Origin: an uncultured Candidatus Saccharibacteria bacterium
GTDB lineage: Bacteria; Patescibacteriota; Saccharimonadia; Saccharimonadales; Saccharimonadaceae
Assembly: GCA_938036625.1 (NCBI GenBank)
Contig: CALHQH010000031.1
Span: 1-42,533 of the forward strand
Direction: 5' to 3'
Length of the DNA: 42,533 bases
Position numbers and translations under genes: made by a program. This document shows, piece after piece, positions 7,502 to 15,613 of the stretch; position 1 is the first letter of the stretch, and every line of letters begins with the position of its first letter. Under the pieces are notes generated by a model. The model did no database searches, had not been told where the DNA came from, and was given only the letters and a program-made list of their open reading frames with translations.

Positions 7502-9172
7502 CTAGCGTTTCCAGTTCCAGCCAAGGTTAATCCGCCCAAAGAAGATCTGCCGCAGCCGATTGAGCACTGGCTCAGCCTCTTTGAGCCGCAGCCGCCGGCT
7601 GAACCATATATAAACCGCAAAACTCACTACCGTGATCATAATAAATTTCGGGAAAGCAAGGAAGAAACTCTTATCGTTCGTACCAAAGGGAATCATCACC
7701 ACGCTCAGGTAGGCAGCCAAACCAGTTGGCACTGCAGCAATGACCATCTTGTAGATACTGTTGACGAAGCCACGATCAAACAGCCTCGGCATGCGCCGCC
7801 CCATGAAGAAGAAGAGGACAATCACCTCCACTACAGCAGTGATAGACTGTGCCCAAGCTAGGCCGTAGCCTGGGTTTTGGTTCTTCGACCAGAGATTTAC
7901 CAGGATAATCGCCAGGATAATGTTAAACCCAATCGCAAAGAACGAGATATAAAGCGGTGTCTTGGTATCCTGCTGCGCGTAAAAGCTACGGGCTGCAATA
8001 TGATAAATCGTGCGGAAAAATATCGTCAAAACAAGCACACCAAGAAAGCCCGATATCACCGGGTCGCCCCCGTTATGGATAAAGCTCACCACATAGCCCC
8101 GTGCAAAGTAAGTAATGACTGCCACTGGCAATGCCAACCAAATAATCACCCGGATCATCACCTGCAATTCTTTGCGGAAAAGATCCTCGCGCCCTGCCCC
8201 CAGATGCTCCGTCATTTGTGGGAAGGCTGCGTTACTAATCGCCACGCCGATCAAGTTCACAGGCATCAATGACAATGCCGATGCCTGCTGGTAGGCCCGC
8301 ACCGTCCCATCAGCCATGCGCGAAGCAAGGTTTGTCTCCACGAGACCATTAAGATAATCGATCCCTTGGTCGAGTGAGCGCGTCCGCAGCAAGCGGAGCA
8401 CCTGGCGAAAGCTCTTGTTCCTCCGCCTGATCGTAAAGCGGTAGTCAAAGTCCAGCCCCAGTAGGCCGATCGAGCTCACAATCAACTGCAGCACTGAGCC
8501 TAGCACCACACCCAGTGCCACACCCATAATGCCACCCTCAAACACTTGCCAGCCAAAGATATTGATACCATTCGTAAAGAAGGTTGCACCAATGATGATA
8601 CCAATATTGTAGATCGTTGGTGCTAACGCGTAGAAGGTAAAGCGCCCAATCGCCTGCTGCATGCTCGCAATGACGGTAGAGATAGAGAAGAGGAATGGAT
8701 TGACCGCAATCACGCGCATCATACTCACCGCCAGGCTCCGCCCCGACTCGCTGAGCCCCGGCCCCACCACGACGTTCACCAGCGGCTCAGCAAAGATCAT
8801 AATCAAAATACTCGCCGCTAAGGTGGTGAGTGCCAAGAAGTTAATCAAGCTCGAGCTCAGATCCCAGGCAGATTGCTTATTGCCCGATGCTAGACGCTCA
8901 TTAAACACCGGTATAAAGGATACACTCAATGCCCCAGACACCAGCACAAAGAACATGAAATCGGGGATGGTAAAGGCTACAGTATAGGCATCAGCACCCA
9001 CTTTGTAGGTGTCGTAATACATTCCATTAATAAGCCGCTCACGATACATCCCTAAGACGCTCGATAGCAGCGTCGAGCCTGCCAGGAGGGCAGCAGCATT
9101 CTTGATGTTTAGTTTGCTATTTGCTTTGGCGACGACTGAGCGGACACGCCGACGATTTGCTCCATGTGCCAC
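7502..9172 (-). CDS. murJ: Lipid II flippase MurJ (MviN family)
   Basis: A polytopic inner-membrane protein of the MurJ/MviN family, which moves lipid II to the outer face of the membrane for peptidoglycan synthesis. About 556 residues are encoded, with some 14 hydrophobic segments. Family stretches include LLSSVLGMYRERLI near the N-terminus, DAYTVAFTIPDFMFFVL, GALSVSFIPVF and the RSFYAQQDTKTPLYIS element. I chose GTG 9172, with GGAGG six bases upstream and 16 bases beyond the ftsH stop, over the longer frame beginning within ftsH. It lies between ftsH and the LepA N-terminal half in one operon. Together with the MurC-like gene at 17970 it indicates active peptidoglycan synthesis. Confidence 0.9.
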   Translation of the reverse strand: MAHGANRRRVRSVVAKANSKLNIKNAAALLAGSTLLSSVLGMYRERLINGMYYDTYKVGADAYTVAFTIPDFMFFVLVSGALSVSFIPVFNERLASGNKQSAWDLSSSLINFLALTTLAASILIMIFAEPLVNVVVGPGLSESGRSLAVSMMRVIAVNPFLFSISTVIASMQQAIGRFTFYALAPTIYNIGIIIGATFFTNGINIFGWQVFEGGIMGVALGVVLGSVLQLIVSSIGLLGLDFDYRFTIRRRNKSFRQVLRLLRTRSLDQGIDYLNGLVETNLASRMADGTVRAYQQASALSLMPVNLIGVAISNAAFPQMTEHLGAGREDLFRKELQVMIRVIIWLALPVAVITYFARGYVVSFIHNGGDPVISGFLGVLVLTIFFRTIYHIAARSFYAQQDTKTPLYISFFAIGFNIILAIILVNLWSKNQNPGYGLAWAQSITAVVEVIVLFFFMGRRMPRLFDRGFVNSIYKMVIAAVPTGLAAYLSVVMIPFGTNDKSFFLAFPKFIMITVVSFAVYIWFSRRLRLKEAEPVLNRLRQIFFGRINLGWNWKR

Positions 9173-9188
9173 TGGTACCTCCCTGCTC

Positions 9189-11033
9189 CTAATGGAGCTT
9201 GGCCTCCGTTGGCAAAGTGGCATCTGCCATCGCAGCCTTAGCTTCGTCTTCTTCTAGTGTTTCGTGAACAAGCAGCTCATCTTTGAGCTTTTCAAGCGCT
9301 GGACGGTTGTGCGAGAGGACAATCTCAGCACGGCGAGAAGCCTCTTTGATAAGCGCCTCTACCTCGTGGTCAATCGCCTCAGCAGTCGCATCGCTATATG
9401 GCCGCTCGTGAGTGATCTTGTCAAACACCATACCACCATTATCTTCATGGAAGACCTGGTCGCGGAGCTTTGCACCCATGCCCTGCTCAATCACCATATC
9501 ACGGGCGATCTCCGTCGCTTTGCGTAGATCACTGCCCGCTCCCGTCGTAATACCATCATCACCATAGATCAGCTTCTCAGCAATCCGCCCACCCATCGCC
9601 CGAGCAAGTATGTCCTTAAATTCATACACATTGGTGTAGCTCTTATCCTCTGGAGGTAAGAACCATGTCACGCCGCCCGTACCACCACGCGGGATGATGG
9701 TCACCTTATGTACCGGATCGCTATCCGGTAAGACGTGCCCCACAATAGCGTGGCCAGCTTCGTGGTACGCCGTGAGTTCCTTCTCGTGGTCGGTCATTAC
9801 CTTAGCTTTGCGCTCGGGGCCAATCGCCACCTTCTCAAAGGCCTCGGTCAGGTCTTGATTAGTGATCGTCTTCTTGCCACGGCGCGCTGCAATAATTGCT
9901 GCTTCGTTGGCCATGTTCGCGAGGTCGGCACCACTGCTACCGGCTGTCTTGGCAGCAAGCTTGTCGAGATCGACCGATGCATCAGTTGGTTTGTTCTTGA
10001 AGTGCACCTTGAGGATTGCCTCACGGTCTTTGCGCTCGGGTAGGCTAATCGTCGTATGGCGGTCAAAGCGGCCTGGGCGCAACAGTGCTGGGTCAAGCAC
10101 ATCGGCTCGGTTGGTTGCCGCTAGGATAATCACGTTTGTATCAGCCTCAAAGCCGTCCATCTCTACCAAGATCTGGTTCAGCGTCTGCTCGCGCTCGTCG
10201 TGGCCACCGCCCATGCCAGAGCCACGCTTGCGCCCCACAGCATCAATCTCGTCAATGAAGATAATAGCTGGCGCATTCTTCTTGGCCTTAGCAAAGAGGT
10301 CACGTACCCGGCTTGCCCCCACACCAACAAACATCTCCACAAACTCTGAGCCACTAATGGAAAAGAACGGCACATTAGCCTCGCCTGCAACAGCTCGTGC
10401 CAACATCGTTTTACCAGTACCAGGGTTACCAACAAGGAGAATCCCTTTGGGAATCTTAGCGCCGAGGCTCTGATATTTCTTGGGGTGCTTGAGGAAGTCC
10501 ACCACCTCTTGCAAATCCTGCTTGGCGTTTTCGTTGCCAGCAATGTCATCAAATACTACCCGCTCTTTATCAAGGCCATACAGCTTGGCCTTACTCTTGC
10601 CAAAGCCCATCGCTTGGCTATTCTGCCCCTGAGCTTGGCGCATCATAAACATAAAGAGAACACCAAACAATACAACCGACAGGACAATTGGTGCGAGATT
10701 CCAAAACAATAGGCCCGTCTGTGACTCATTTTGCACCTTCACCTCTGTTTTGTCGTGCTTGAGTCCTTGGGTATAGATAGTGCCATTTTCTTTGAGGCTA
10801 CGCTCGGTTGGTTTAGACTGGCCTTTGGGCGTAACGGTCAGCTCATTGCCTTGGATCTCGATCTTGGCAATTTTGCCATTATTTGCCCGGTTCACTACAT
10901 CCGAGAGCGGTACCTCCTTGAGGTTGGCCTGCGGCGAATTAATCGCCCAAAATGCCAGCACACCCAGCACCACAATCGCCCAAAACAGCCCTAGACGCAG
11001 GGCATTGGTCGCTTTCGACGGTTTTTTATTCAT
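9189..11033 (-). CDS. ftsH: ATP-dependent zinc metalloprotease FtsH
   Basis: A membrane-anchored AAA+ protease that unfolds and degrades membrane and cytoplasmic substrates as a hexamer. From ATG 11033 (AAAGGAG upstream; the longer GTG 11045 would overlap it) the protein is 614 residues. The order is TM1 near residues 15-31, a short extracytoplasmic domain, TM2 near 107-131, then the AAA domain with GNPGTGKT (202-209), FIDEIDAVGRKRG and LRPGRFDRH. The M41 protease domain follows, with the zinc motif HEAGH. All catalytic parts are present and the length is normal. It follows tilS by about 50 bases, a pairing common in Gram-positive genomes, and leads into murJ. Confidence 0.96.
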   Translation of the reverse strand: MNKKPSKATNALRLGLFWAIVVLGVLAFWAINSPQANLKEVPLSDVVNRANNGKIAKIEIQGNELTVTPKGQSKPTERSLKENGTIYTQGLKHDKTEVKVQNESQTGLLFWNLAPIVLSVVLFGVLFMFMMRQAQGQNSQAMGFGKSKAKLYGLDKERVVFDDIAGNENAKQDLQEVVDFLKHPKKYQSLGAKIPKGILLVGNPGTGKTMLARAVAGEANVPFFSISGSEFVEMFVGVGASRVRDLFAKAKKNAPAIIFIDEIDAVGRKRGSGMGGGHDEREQTLNQILVEMDGFEADTNVIILAATNRADVLDPALLRPGRFDRHTTISLPERKDREAILKVHFKNKPTDASVDLDKLAAKTAGSSGADLANMANEAAIIAARRGKKTITNQDLTEAFEKVAIGPERKAKVMTDHEKELTAYHEAGHAIVGHVLPDSDPVHKVTIIPRGGTGGVTWFLPPEDKSYTNVYEFKDILARAMGGRIAEKLIYGDDGITTGAGSDLRKATEIARDMVIEQGMGAKLRDQVFHEDNGGMVFDKITHERPYSDATAEAIDHEVEALIKEASRRAEIVLSHNRPALEKLKDELLVHETLEEDEAKAAMADATLPTEAKLH

Positions 11034-11083
11034 CAGGGAACTCACTCCTTTCGTTCGCTTGCATTCTCACACGGTAATCTGAT

Positions 11084-11932
11084 CTATTGTACCACTTCTA
11101 CAGTGAATTGCCGAGGGCCAAACTGCAAATACACGCCATCGCCCACCACATGGCGGCTGCCTGGGCGAGCAGTCTTGATGGCCAGCACCGCACGCTCAAG
11201 CCGCGGACGGGTTGGGCGCGGCGCACCTGCCCACATAATCATCGCACCCAATAGTTCCTGAGCGCTTGCTTCGTCGATCATAATAAATCCATAGCGCTCA
11301 GCCGCAAACTGTGGTAAGAGGTGTTGCACTTCATCATTAATGGTGTGGCGCAGGGCGAGTTGCCGATGTCGCAGCGCGGTAATCCGCGCCGCCTGCTCTG
11401 CCGTGAGGAGCCGCTGAATGCAGCGCCGCAGCCGATTGCGTGTGTAGCGGTCACTCACATTTGTCTCATCCTCCACCCATTCCAGGCGACGAGCCAGTGC
11501 ATAGGCACGGATATCTGCCTTGCGCCAGCCCAGTAGTGGCCGCTCCACCCCAGGGCGGTTCAGCACAGCCAGCCCACGCCAGCCCGTCCCACGCACCAGG
11601 TTAAGCGCCACCGTTTCTACTAAATCGTCCAAATGATGCGCCGTTACCACTGGTGCTTGGTACTGCGCTGCTGTATCGAGCAAAAAATCATACCGAGCCT
11701 CTCGCGCTGCTGCCTCGCTCGCATTCGGCCCAAGCTCAAGCTGAGTAGACACAAAGGGTAGTCCATAGCGCGCCGCCAGTGCCGCCACAAAGCGCGCATC
11801 CGCCGCCGACGCCTCGCCCCGAATCCCGTGGTCGACGTGCGCCACAATCAATGGCTCCGCTGCCTGCGCTGCCATCACATCCAAGAGCACCACACTATCC
11901 ACACCACCAGACACTGCAACAAGATATGCCAT
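11084..11932 (-). CDS. tilS: tRNA(Ile)-lysidine synthase
   Basis: Modifies C34 of the tRNA-Ile2 CAU anticodon to lysidine so that it reads AUA and is charged with isoleucine. The 282-residue protein has the N-type PP-loop SGGVDS at residues 8-13, followed by VAHVDHGIRGEASAADARF and THHLDD-like (TAHHLDDLVETV) signatures. The C-terminal region is short. ATG 11932 is preferred over upstream codons because a TATACT -10 ends six bases before it with no Shine-Dalgarno, which suggests a leaderless mRNA and a promoter for the tilS-ftsH-murJ-lepA operon. The matching tRNA-Ile2 is in this window at 16291-16366. Confidence 0.93.
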   Translation of the reverse strand: MAYLVAVSGGVDSVVLLDVMAAQAAEPLIVAHVDHGIRGEASAADARFVAALAARYGLPFVSTQLELGPNASEAAAREARYDFLLDTAAQYQAPVVTAHHLDDLVETVALNLVRGTGWRGLAVLNRPGVERPLLGWRKADIRAYALARRLEWVEDETNVSDRYTRNRLRRCIQRLLTAEQAARITALRHRQLALRHTINDEVQHLLPQFAAERYGFIMIDEASAQELLGAMIMWAGAPRPTRPRLERAVLAIKTARPGSRHVVGDGVYLQFGPRQFTVEVVQ

Positions 11933-11997
11933 GGCAATAGTATATTCATTTTGCAAAGAGGAGTAAATACTAGTTTTATTATGCGCAATATGCTAGG

Positions 11998-12048
11998 CGC
12001 AAGACACAAAACAAGCCGCCCGGGAGGAGGAACGGCGGCTTGCGTAGT
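11998..12048 (-). terminator. Strong hairpin followed by T-rich stretch on the minus strand
   Basis: The arms CAAGCCGCC and GGCGGCTTG (nine bases each) pair around a 13-base GA-rich loop. On the minus strand the second arm is followed by TTTTGTGTC, so this could end transcripts running left from the flavoprotein gene (12491-13879) before the tilS promoter. The tail is a weak U-run. The bases to the right (12050-12110) hold more short inverted repeats (GTAGC/GCTAC; TACTAC/GTAGTA), so a structured RNA is an alternative. Confidence 0.45.
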
Positions 12049-12109
12049 AAGGGAGGTGGTAGCGTGTGCTACTACGGGTAGTATGCCCCGCCTTGCTTAA
12101 ATGGAGCTG

Positions 12110-12490
12110 AAAGTGGACACTCTTTGCTATTTTAGCAATACACCGATGCAAGCCAGCGCGGCAGAGTCTTCACCAGTGAGCTTCTTATAGGCTCTAGAGT
12201 CTCGCAATGTGGTCGCAGCTTTTCGTCATATACAGCAAAGCAATGGGCTGCGCCCTATGCAATTTGCATCATAATATTCTCTGTTTTTATGAAGAATGCG
12301 GTAGTATATTCAATTTTTCTTTTTCTCCTAATCACCCAGGTTTTAGCAATTTCTACTCTTTTCCTCTATACCGCTCTACTCTCAGAAGTAGCAGAGAATA
12401 GAAAGACTAATCCGATGGTGTCGAGCTATAAGCTCAAACTCCTAGGTTATTAAGAAGGCAAAAATACCTCAGCTACAAAAACAGATTTCT
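12110..12490. other. About 380 bp without a recognisable gene
   Basis: This stretch between the hairpin at 12012-12042 and the end of the flavoprotein gene is AT-rich. It holds only a 64-codon open frame on the plus strand whose translation is Phe/Ser/Cys-rich and unlike a real protein. There is no tRNA, repeat array or clear promoter. It probably contains the 3' untranslated part of the flavoprotein transcript. Confidence 0.4.
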
Positions 12491-13879
12491 CTACTTACGC
12501 GACAGCTTACTTGCCGCCGTTCGCACTGCCTCGCTCCACGTCAGGAAAACGTGTGGGAGCTCTGCTAGCTGCTCAGCAGTGAGGTCGTGCTTGATAGCGA
12601 GCGTGACCTCTTGGATGAGTTCACTAGCACGTGGAGCGACGATCGTCCCGCCGAGCAATACCCCTTGTTTGTCACTAATCAGCTTGACGAACCCCTCACG
12701 GAAGTCACTCGTATTGCTGCGAGCAATCATACCGAGCGGTACCAACACCTTATTAATCTTGAGGTCGCGCTTAATACAGTCATCTTCATTAAAGCCCACA
12801 CTAGCTACTTCTGGATAGATAAAGGTGGCGCGCGGCACTAGCTCGTAGTCGAGCGTCATTTGCGATTTAGGGTGAAGGATGTTGTGCGCTGTTAGCCGGC
12901 CCTCGCTCAAGACGGTGTGGGTTGGCACATCATTACCTAGCACGTGGCCCGCCGCATAGATATGCCGCACGTTGGTTTGGAAGAATTGGTTGACCTCAAC
13001 ACCGCCATCGGACGAATACGTTACCTCGGCATTATCAAGCCCAATATCAATGGTCGGCTCTGGCTTTGTTGCCACCAAAACACGCTCTACTTCCATCGTC
13101 CGCTCAATACCACCACGGATGTATTGGACGATCACATTACCACTTGGGCCACGCATGAGGGAGCGAATCGTCGTTTGCGTTAGGACCGACAGTGGTTGGT
13201 CGCGCTGCAGGAGGCTGCTCACTGCCTCACTTACCTCTTCGTCCTCAGTTGGCAAAATGCGCGATGACTGCTCTGCCACCGACACCGTGCTACCAAAGGT
13301 CGCAAAGAAATGCGCGAGCTCAATCGCCGTCGTCGTCGCACCAATGATCAACAAGCTACGTGGCGGGCGGCTCAGCTTGAGGGCGGTACGCGGCGTGAGC
13401 CAGTCGATCGTCTCAATGCCCGCAATCGCTGGCTGGGTCACGTGTGCCCCTGTTGCGATCAAAATATGCCCTGCCGTCACTTCATGATCACCAATCGTTA
13501 CAGTGTGCTGGTCACGTAAGACACCTTTGCCGTAGAATGTGTCAATTCCTTGCTGGTTATAATAGTGCTCGTTATCGCCCGCGCCAGTCCGCTCTACCAC
13601 TGTATTTTTCCAATGCTGGATGGCCGGATAATCAAAATCAACTCGCGATGTATCGAGCCCAAACTGGTGACCCTGTTGGATGCGGTTATAGAGCTGTGCC
13701 ACACCCAGCAACGTCTTGACGGGGATATCTCCCCAATTAGGCGCACCACCACCAAAGATGTCTGCCTCAATCAGCCCCACCTTCTTATCTGCCCGGGCTG
13801 CCACCAACGCTGCAGTACTGCCAGCTGCACCACTACCCAGCACCAACAAATCATAATCGTAGCGTGGTCGTCGTATCAT
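12491..13879 (-). CDS. Flavoprotein of the dihydrolipoamide dehydrogenase fold lacking the redox cysteines
   Basis: A 462-residue FAD/NAD(P)-binding protein of the pyridine nucleotide-disulfide oxidoreductase family. It has the FAD motif LGSGAAGSTAALVAA (residues 14-28), a second nucleotide-binding GATTTAIELAHFFATFG and the FAD-binding IYAAGHV near the middle-C part. The C-terminal dimerisation domain is complete. The active-site motif, normally GGTCxNxGCxPTK, reads GGGAPNWGDIPVK at 43-55: Cys46 is Ala and Cys51 is Asp. The C-terminal catalytic HxHPTxSE reads HVFLTWSE with Phe at the catalytic His position. It can therefore bind FAD and NAD(P)H but not do dithiol chemistry; diaphorase or oxidase activity is an inference. 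AAGGAG precedes ATG 13879, and an extended -10 TGG-TATAAT lies near 13920. Confidence 0.88.
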   Translation of the reverse strand: MIRRPRYDYDLLVLGSGAAGSTAALVAARADKKVGLIEADIFGGGAPNWGDIPVKTLLGVAQLYNRIQQGHQFGLDTSRVDFDYPAIQHWKNTVVERTGAGDNEHYYNQQGIDTFYGKGVLRDQHTVTIGDHEVTAGHILIATGAHVTQPAIAGIETIDWLTPRTALKLSRPPRSLLIIGATTTAIELAHFFATFGSTVSVAEQSSRILPTEDEEVSEAVSSLLQRDQPLSVLTQTTIRSLMRGPSGNVIVQYIRGGIERTMEVERVLVATKPEPTIDIGLDNAEVTYSSDGGVEVNQFFQTNVRHIYAAGHVLGNDVPTHTVLSEGRLTAHNILHPKSQMTLDYELVPRATFIYPEVASVGFNEDDCIKRDLKINKVLVPLGMIARSNTSDFREGFVKLISDKQGVLLGGTIVAPRASELIQEVTLAIKHDLTAEQLAELPHVFLTWSEAVRTAASKLSRK

Positions 13880-13993
13880 GTGGTGGTTCTCCTTAACTCC
13901 TGATTGGGCGTTTTCTCTATTATACCACTGGCCTGGGCAAAAAAGAACGCCAAAACACTCGCCTGAGCCCTAGCCTTCTTGCCAATTCTCTGC

Positions 13994-13999
13994 TATAAT
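13994..13999 (+). promoter_or_regulatory. -10 element of the tRNA-Met gene
   Basis: TGC-TATAAT, an extended -10 hexamer, ends 11 bases before the first base of the tRNA. This is the same TGn-TATAAT form seen before many protein genes in the window. Confidence 0.6.
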
Positions 14000-14010
14000 G
14001 CGTCATGTTT

Positions 14011-14087
14011 GGCACCGTAGCTCAGCCGGTTAGAGCGCAGGACTCATAAGCCTGAGGTCACTGGTTCGATCCCAGTCGGTGCTACCA
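14011..14087 (+). tRNA. tRNA-Met (CAU), elongator type
   Basis: A complete 77-base cloverleaf with encoded CCA. The anticodon loop CTCATAA gives CAU. The GGCACCG/CGGTGCT acceptor stem (first pair G-U), the AGCTCAGCCGGTTAGAGC D-arm and the CTGGTTCGATCCCAG T-arm resemble elongator tRNA-Met. It lacks the C1/A72 mismatch of initiators and the D/T-arm signature of Ile2 seen in the gene at 16291. The pair closing the anticodon loop (31-39) is A-G, a mismatch. Confidence 0.9.
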
Positions 14088-14096
14088 GATATGATA

Positions 14097-14126
14097 GGCG
14101 GCGTACGATGAGTGCGCCGTTTTTTA
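14097..14126 (+). terminator. Intrinsic terminator after tRNA-Met
   Basis: Arms CGGCG and CGCCG enclose a short loop and are followed by six T residues (14120-14125), nine bases downstream of the tRNA. Confidence 0.75.
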
Positions 14127-14270
14127 CTTATGATCACTACCTAGCTCCAGTGTATAAGTGAATACCATAAAGAAATATTCAGTCTTGGGATCGAGACAAA
14201 AAGCATGCGAGGATAGGGTGCAATGGAGTACGGAGTGCCTAATCACTCATCGCGTGCATCATCCTCTATA

Positions 14271-14308
14271 ATCAAAAGCACCTCAGGTACATCGCCCAAG
14301 GTGCTTTC
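14271..14308 (-). terminator. Terminator of the 38-residue small gene
   Basis: A perfect nine-base stem (AAAGCACCT / AGGTGCTTT) with a 15-base loop follows the small ORF stop by seven bases on the minus strand and ends in TTTT. Its position right after the stop supports the small gene as real. Confidence 0.65.
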
Positions 14309-14314
14309 GATCGT

Positions 14315-14431
14315 TTAGAGTTCTACCTCTGCTAATTTGCTGTGGCGCGCGGCAATGAATGCCCGCAGCTCTGCCATACTACGCGACCGATTCCAGGTGG
14401 CGAGTATGGTTTCTTTCGTCTTTTTTCGCAT
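14315..14431 (-). CDS. Small basic protein of 38 residues, unknown function
   Basis: An open frame from ATG 14431 to TAA 14315 encodes 38 residues, beginning MRKKTKETILATWNRSRS and ending KLAEVEL. It is basic at the N-terminus and predicted to be largely helical. A purine-rich GAGGGT precedes the ATG by five bases and a good hairpin terminator follows directly, so the unit looks like a complete small gene between two tRNA genes. There is no recognisable family. It could be a DNA- or RNA-binding peptide, but that is only suggested by charge. Confidence 0.5.
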   Translation of the reverse strand: MRKKTKETILATWNRSRSMAELRAFIAARHSKLAEVEL

Positions 14432-14479
14432 ATCTACCCTCTTTTTTGTGTTGTCATTATCGACCTACCTCGATCCTAG

Positions 14480-14841
14480 CATATATACGAACAAAATGCA
14501 AACAAATTATTTCTTATTTTAGTTTTTTTGTTTATCCCTGTTATCTCGGTATCCCTCACCATTCTAGGGCGGCCCTTTGCTTGTCGTGCTTTACGCCACC
14601 TCTCAGGCTATTTTGTTACCTCTCCCACGCGCTTGCCCCTAAATCGTTCACCAAGATGACCCGAGCCATTGCTGGCTACATCAGAGATATGCACAACGCT
14701 CACTGGTTCATGCCTGAAGTGAGACTCCACCAACTCGCATAGCACTCATGGCACACTGCTAACCATCAGTAGTAGGGCTAATAGGGTGCTGAGACCAGCG
14801 CCAAACTTATTCTTCTTTCCACCTTCCCAAGACACCAAAGC
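14480..14841. other. About 360 bp without a supported gene
   Basis: Between the small gene and the fMet terminator I see no convincing coding frame. A 29-codon hydrophobic open frame on the minus strand near 14740-14830 has no Shine-Dalgarno or -10 at a suitable distance. There are no repeats of note. Confidence 0.4.
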
Positions 14842-14866
14842 AAAAACCCTACCGTGTGGTAGGGTC
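14842..14866 (-). terminator. Intrinsic terminator after tRNA-fMet
   Basis: On the minus strand a perfect eight-base stem (ACCCTACC / GGTAGGGT) with a four-base loop is followed by TTTTTG, nine bases beyond the CCA end of the initiator tRNA. Confidence 0.8.
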
Positions 14867-14872
14867 CTTACC

Positions 14873-14951
<79 letters not shown>

Positions 14952-14962
14952 TTACGATTCTT

Positions 14963-14992
14963 ATTCTACCAGTGAGGGCTGCTCACTGTCAA
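14963..14992 (-). promoter_or_regulatory. Promoter of tRNA-fMet with a palindrome in the spacer
   Basis: On the minus strand TTGACA (987-992) and TAGAAT (963-968) are separated by 18 bases, a full -35/-10 promoter of the kind that is rare in this window. The spacer is almost filled by a palindrome, CAGTGAG-N5-CTCACTG (14970-14988), which could be an operator. It could also be a hairpin ending the FtsB-like transcript, although no T-run follows it. Confidence 0.6.
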
Positions 14993-15012
14993 GTATTCTG
15001 CGCTCTTACTGG

Positions 15013-15474
15013 CTATTTATCTTTTTGTTGAGCCTGTTGTTCGGCCGCACCACCAAAGAGGAAGGTAATCCACTGCTCGAGGTTGCTGTTCTGCGCATCG
15101 GGGTTGGTAGTCTTATCGGTTGGTGGGTCGTGCGCCTCGGGGCTGTTCTTAGGTAGCACGATCACCTTCTCGCCAGGTGCCACCAAGCCAAGCTTCTCGC
15201 GGGCAGCAAGTTCTTTGTACTCGTCACTCTCGCGGAAGTTCTTTTGGTATTGCAAGGTTTGCGTCTCGAGCTCGGTGAGGACGAGCTGCCGCCGTTTCGT
15301 CTCTAGCTCGCGCTGCTGCGTGTAGTTCTGCTGGAGACGTGCTACCGACTGCCAGGCAAGGTATGTCGCAATTACAAGCGCCAGCGCCAGCACAACGGTA
15401 TTGAGCTGGAGATAATCATGCTTGATCTTGTAGATGATGTGGCGCTTGGTAGTGTCGCTGAATACAAACTTCAT
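15013..15474 (-). CDS. FtsB/DivIC-like septum formation initiator protein
   Basis: A 153-residue bitopic membrane protein with a cytoplasmic basic N-terminus, one membrane segment (about residues 25-43) and a coiled coil rich in Gln, Glu, Arg and Leu (44-80). It then carries the family element EYKELAAREKLGLVAPGE (ExxARxxLGxxxPGE). A Pro/Thr-rich linker and a short hydrophobic-plus-Gln tail follow. The arrangement fits FtsB/DivIC, which bridges FtsL and FtsQ/DivIB in the divisome. ATG 15474 has TATAAT ending eight bases upstream and no Shine-Dalgarno, so it is probably leaderless. No other division gene is adjacent. Confidence 0.8.
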   Translation of the reverse strand: MKFVFSDTTKRHIIYKIKHDYLQLNTVVLALALVIATYLAWQSVARLQQNYTQQRELETKRRQLVLTELETQTLQYQKNFRESDEYKELAAREKLGLVAPGEKVIVLPKNSPEAHDPPTDKTTNPDAQNSNLEQWITFLFGGAAEQQAQQKDK

Positions 15475-15613
15475 AGGCTTCTATTATACCGTAGGTCGCG
15501 TAGTTGTTGCAAAAGCTGCGGGCCAGCAAAAAACACGCTGCGCACCACAATTTTGGTTAAAAATCGCTCATAGACTTGCCAGGTGTCGACCTCTGTGCTA
15601 TAACCAATGCAAG

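Noticed and set aside
12000..12110. RNase P, SRP or tmRNA gene in the structured region
   Set aside because: None of the conserved core elements of those RNAs could be found on either strand.
12207..12401. 64-codon plus-strand frame in the intergenic stretch
   Set aside because: Phe/Ser/Cys-rich translation, no start signals, no recognisable motif.
14740..14830. 29-codon hydrophobic minus-strand frame near the fMet terminator
   Set aside because: No -10 or Shine-Dalgarno at a usable distance. It begins just after a terminator.
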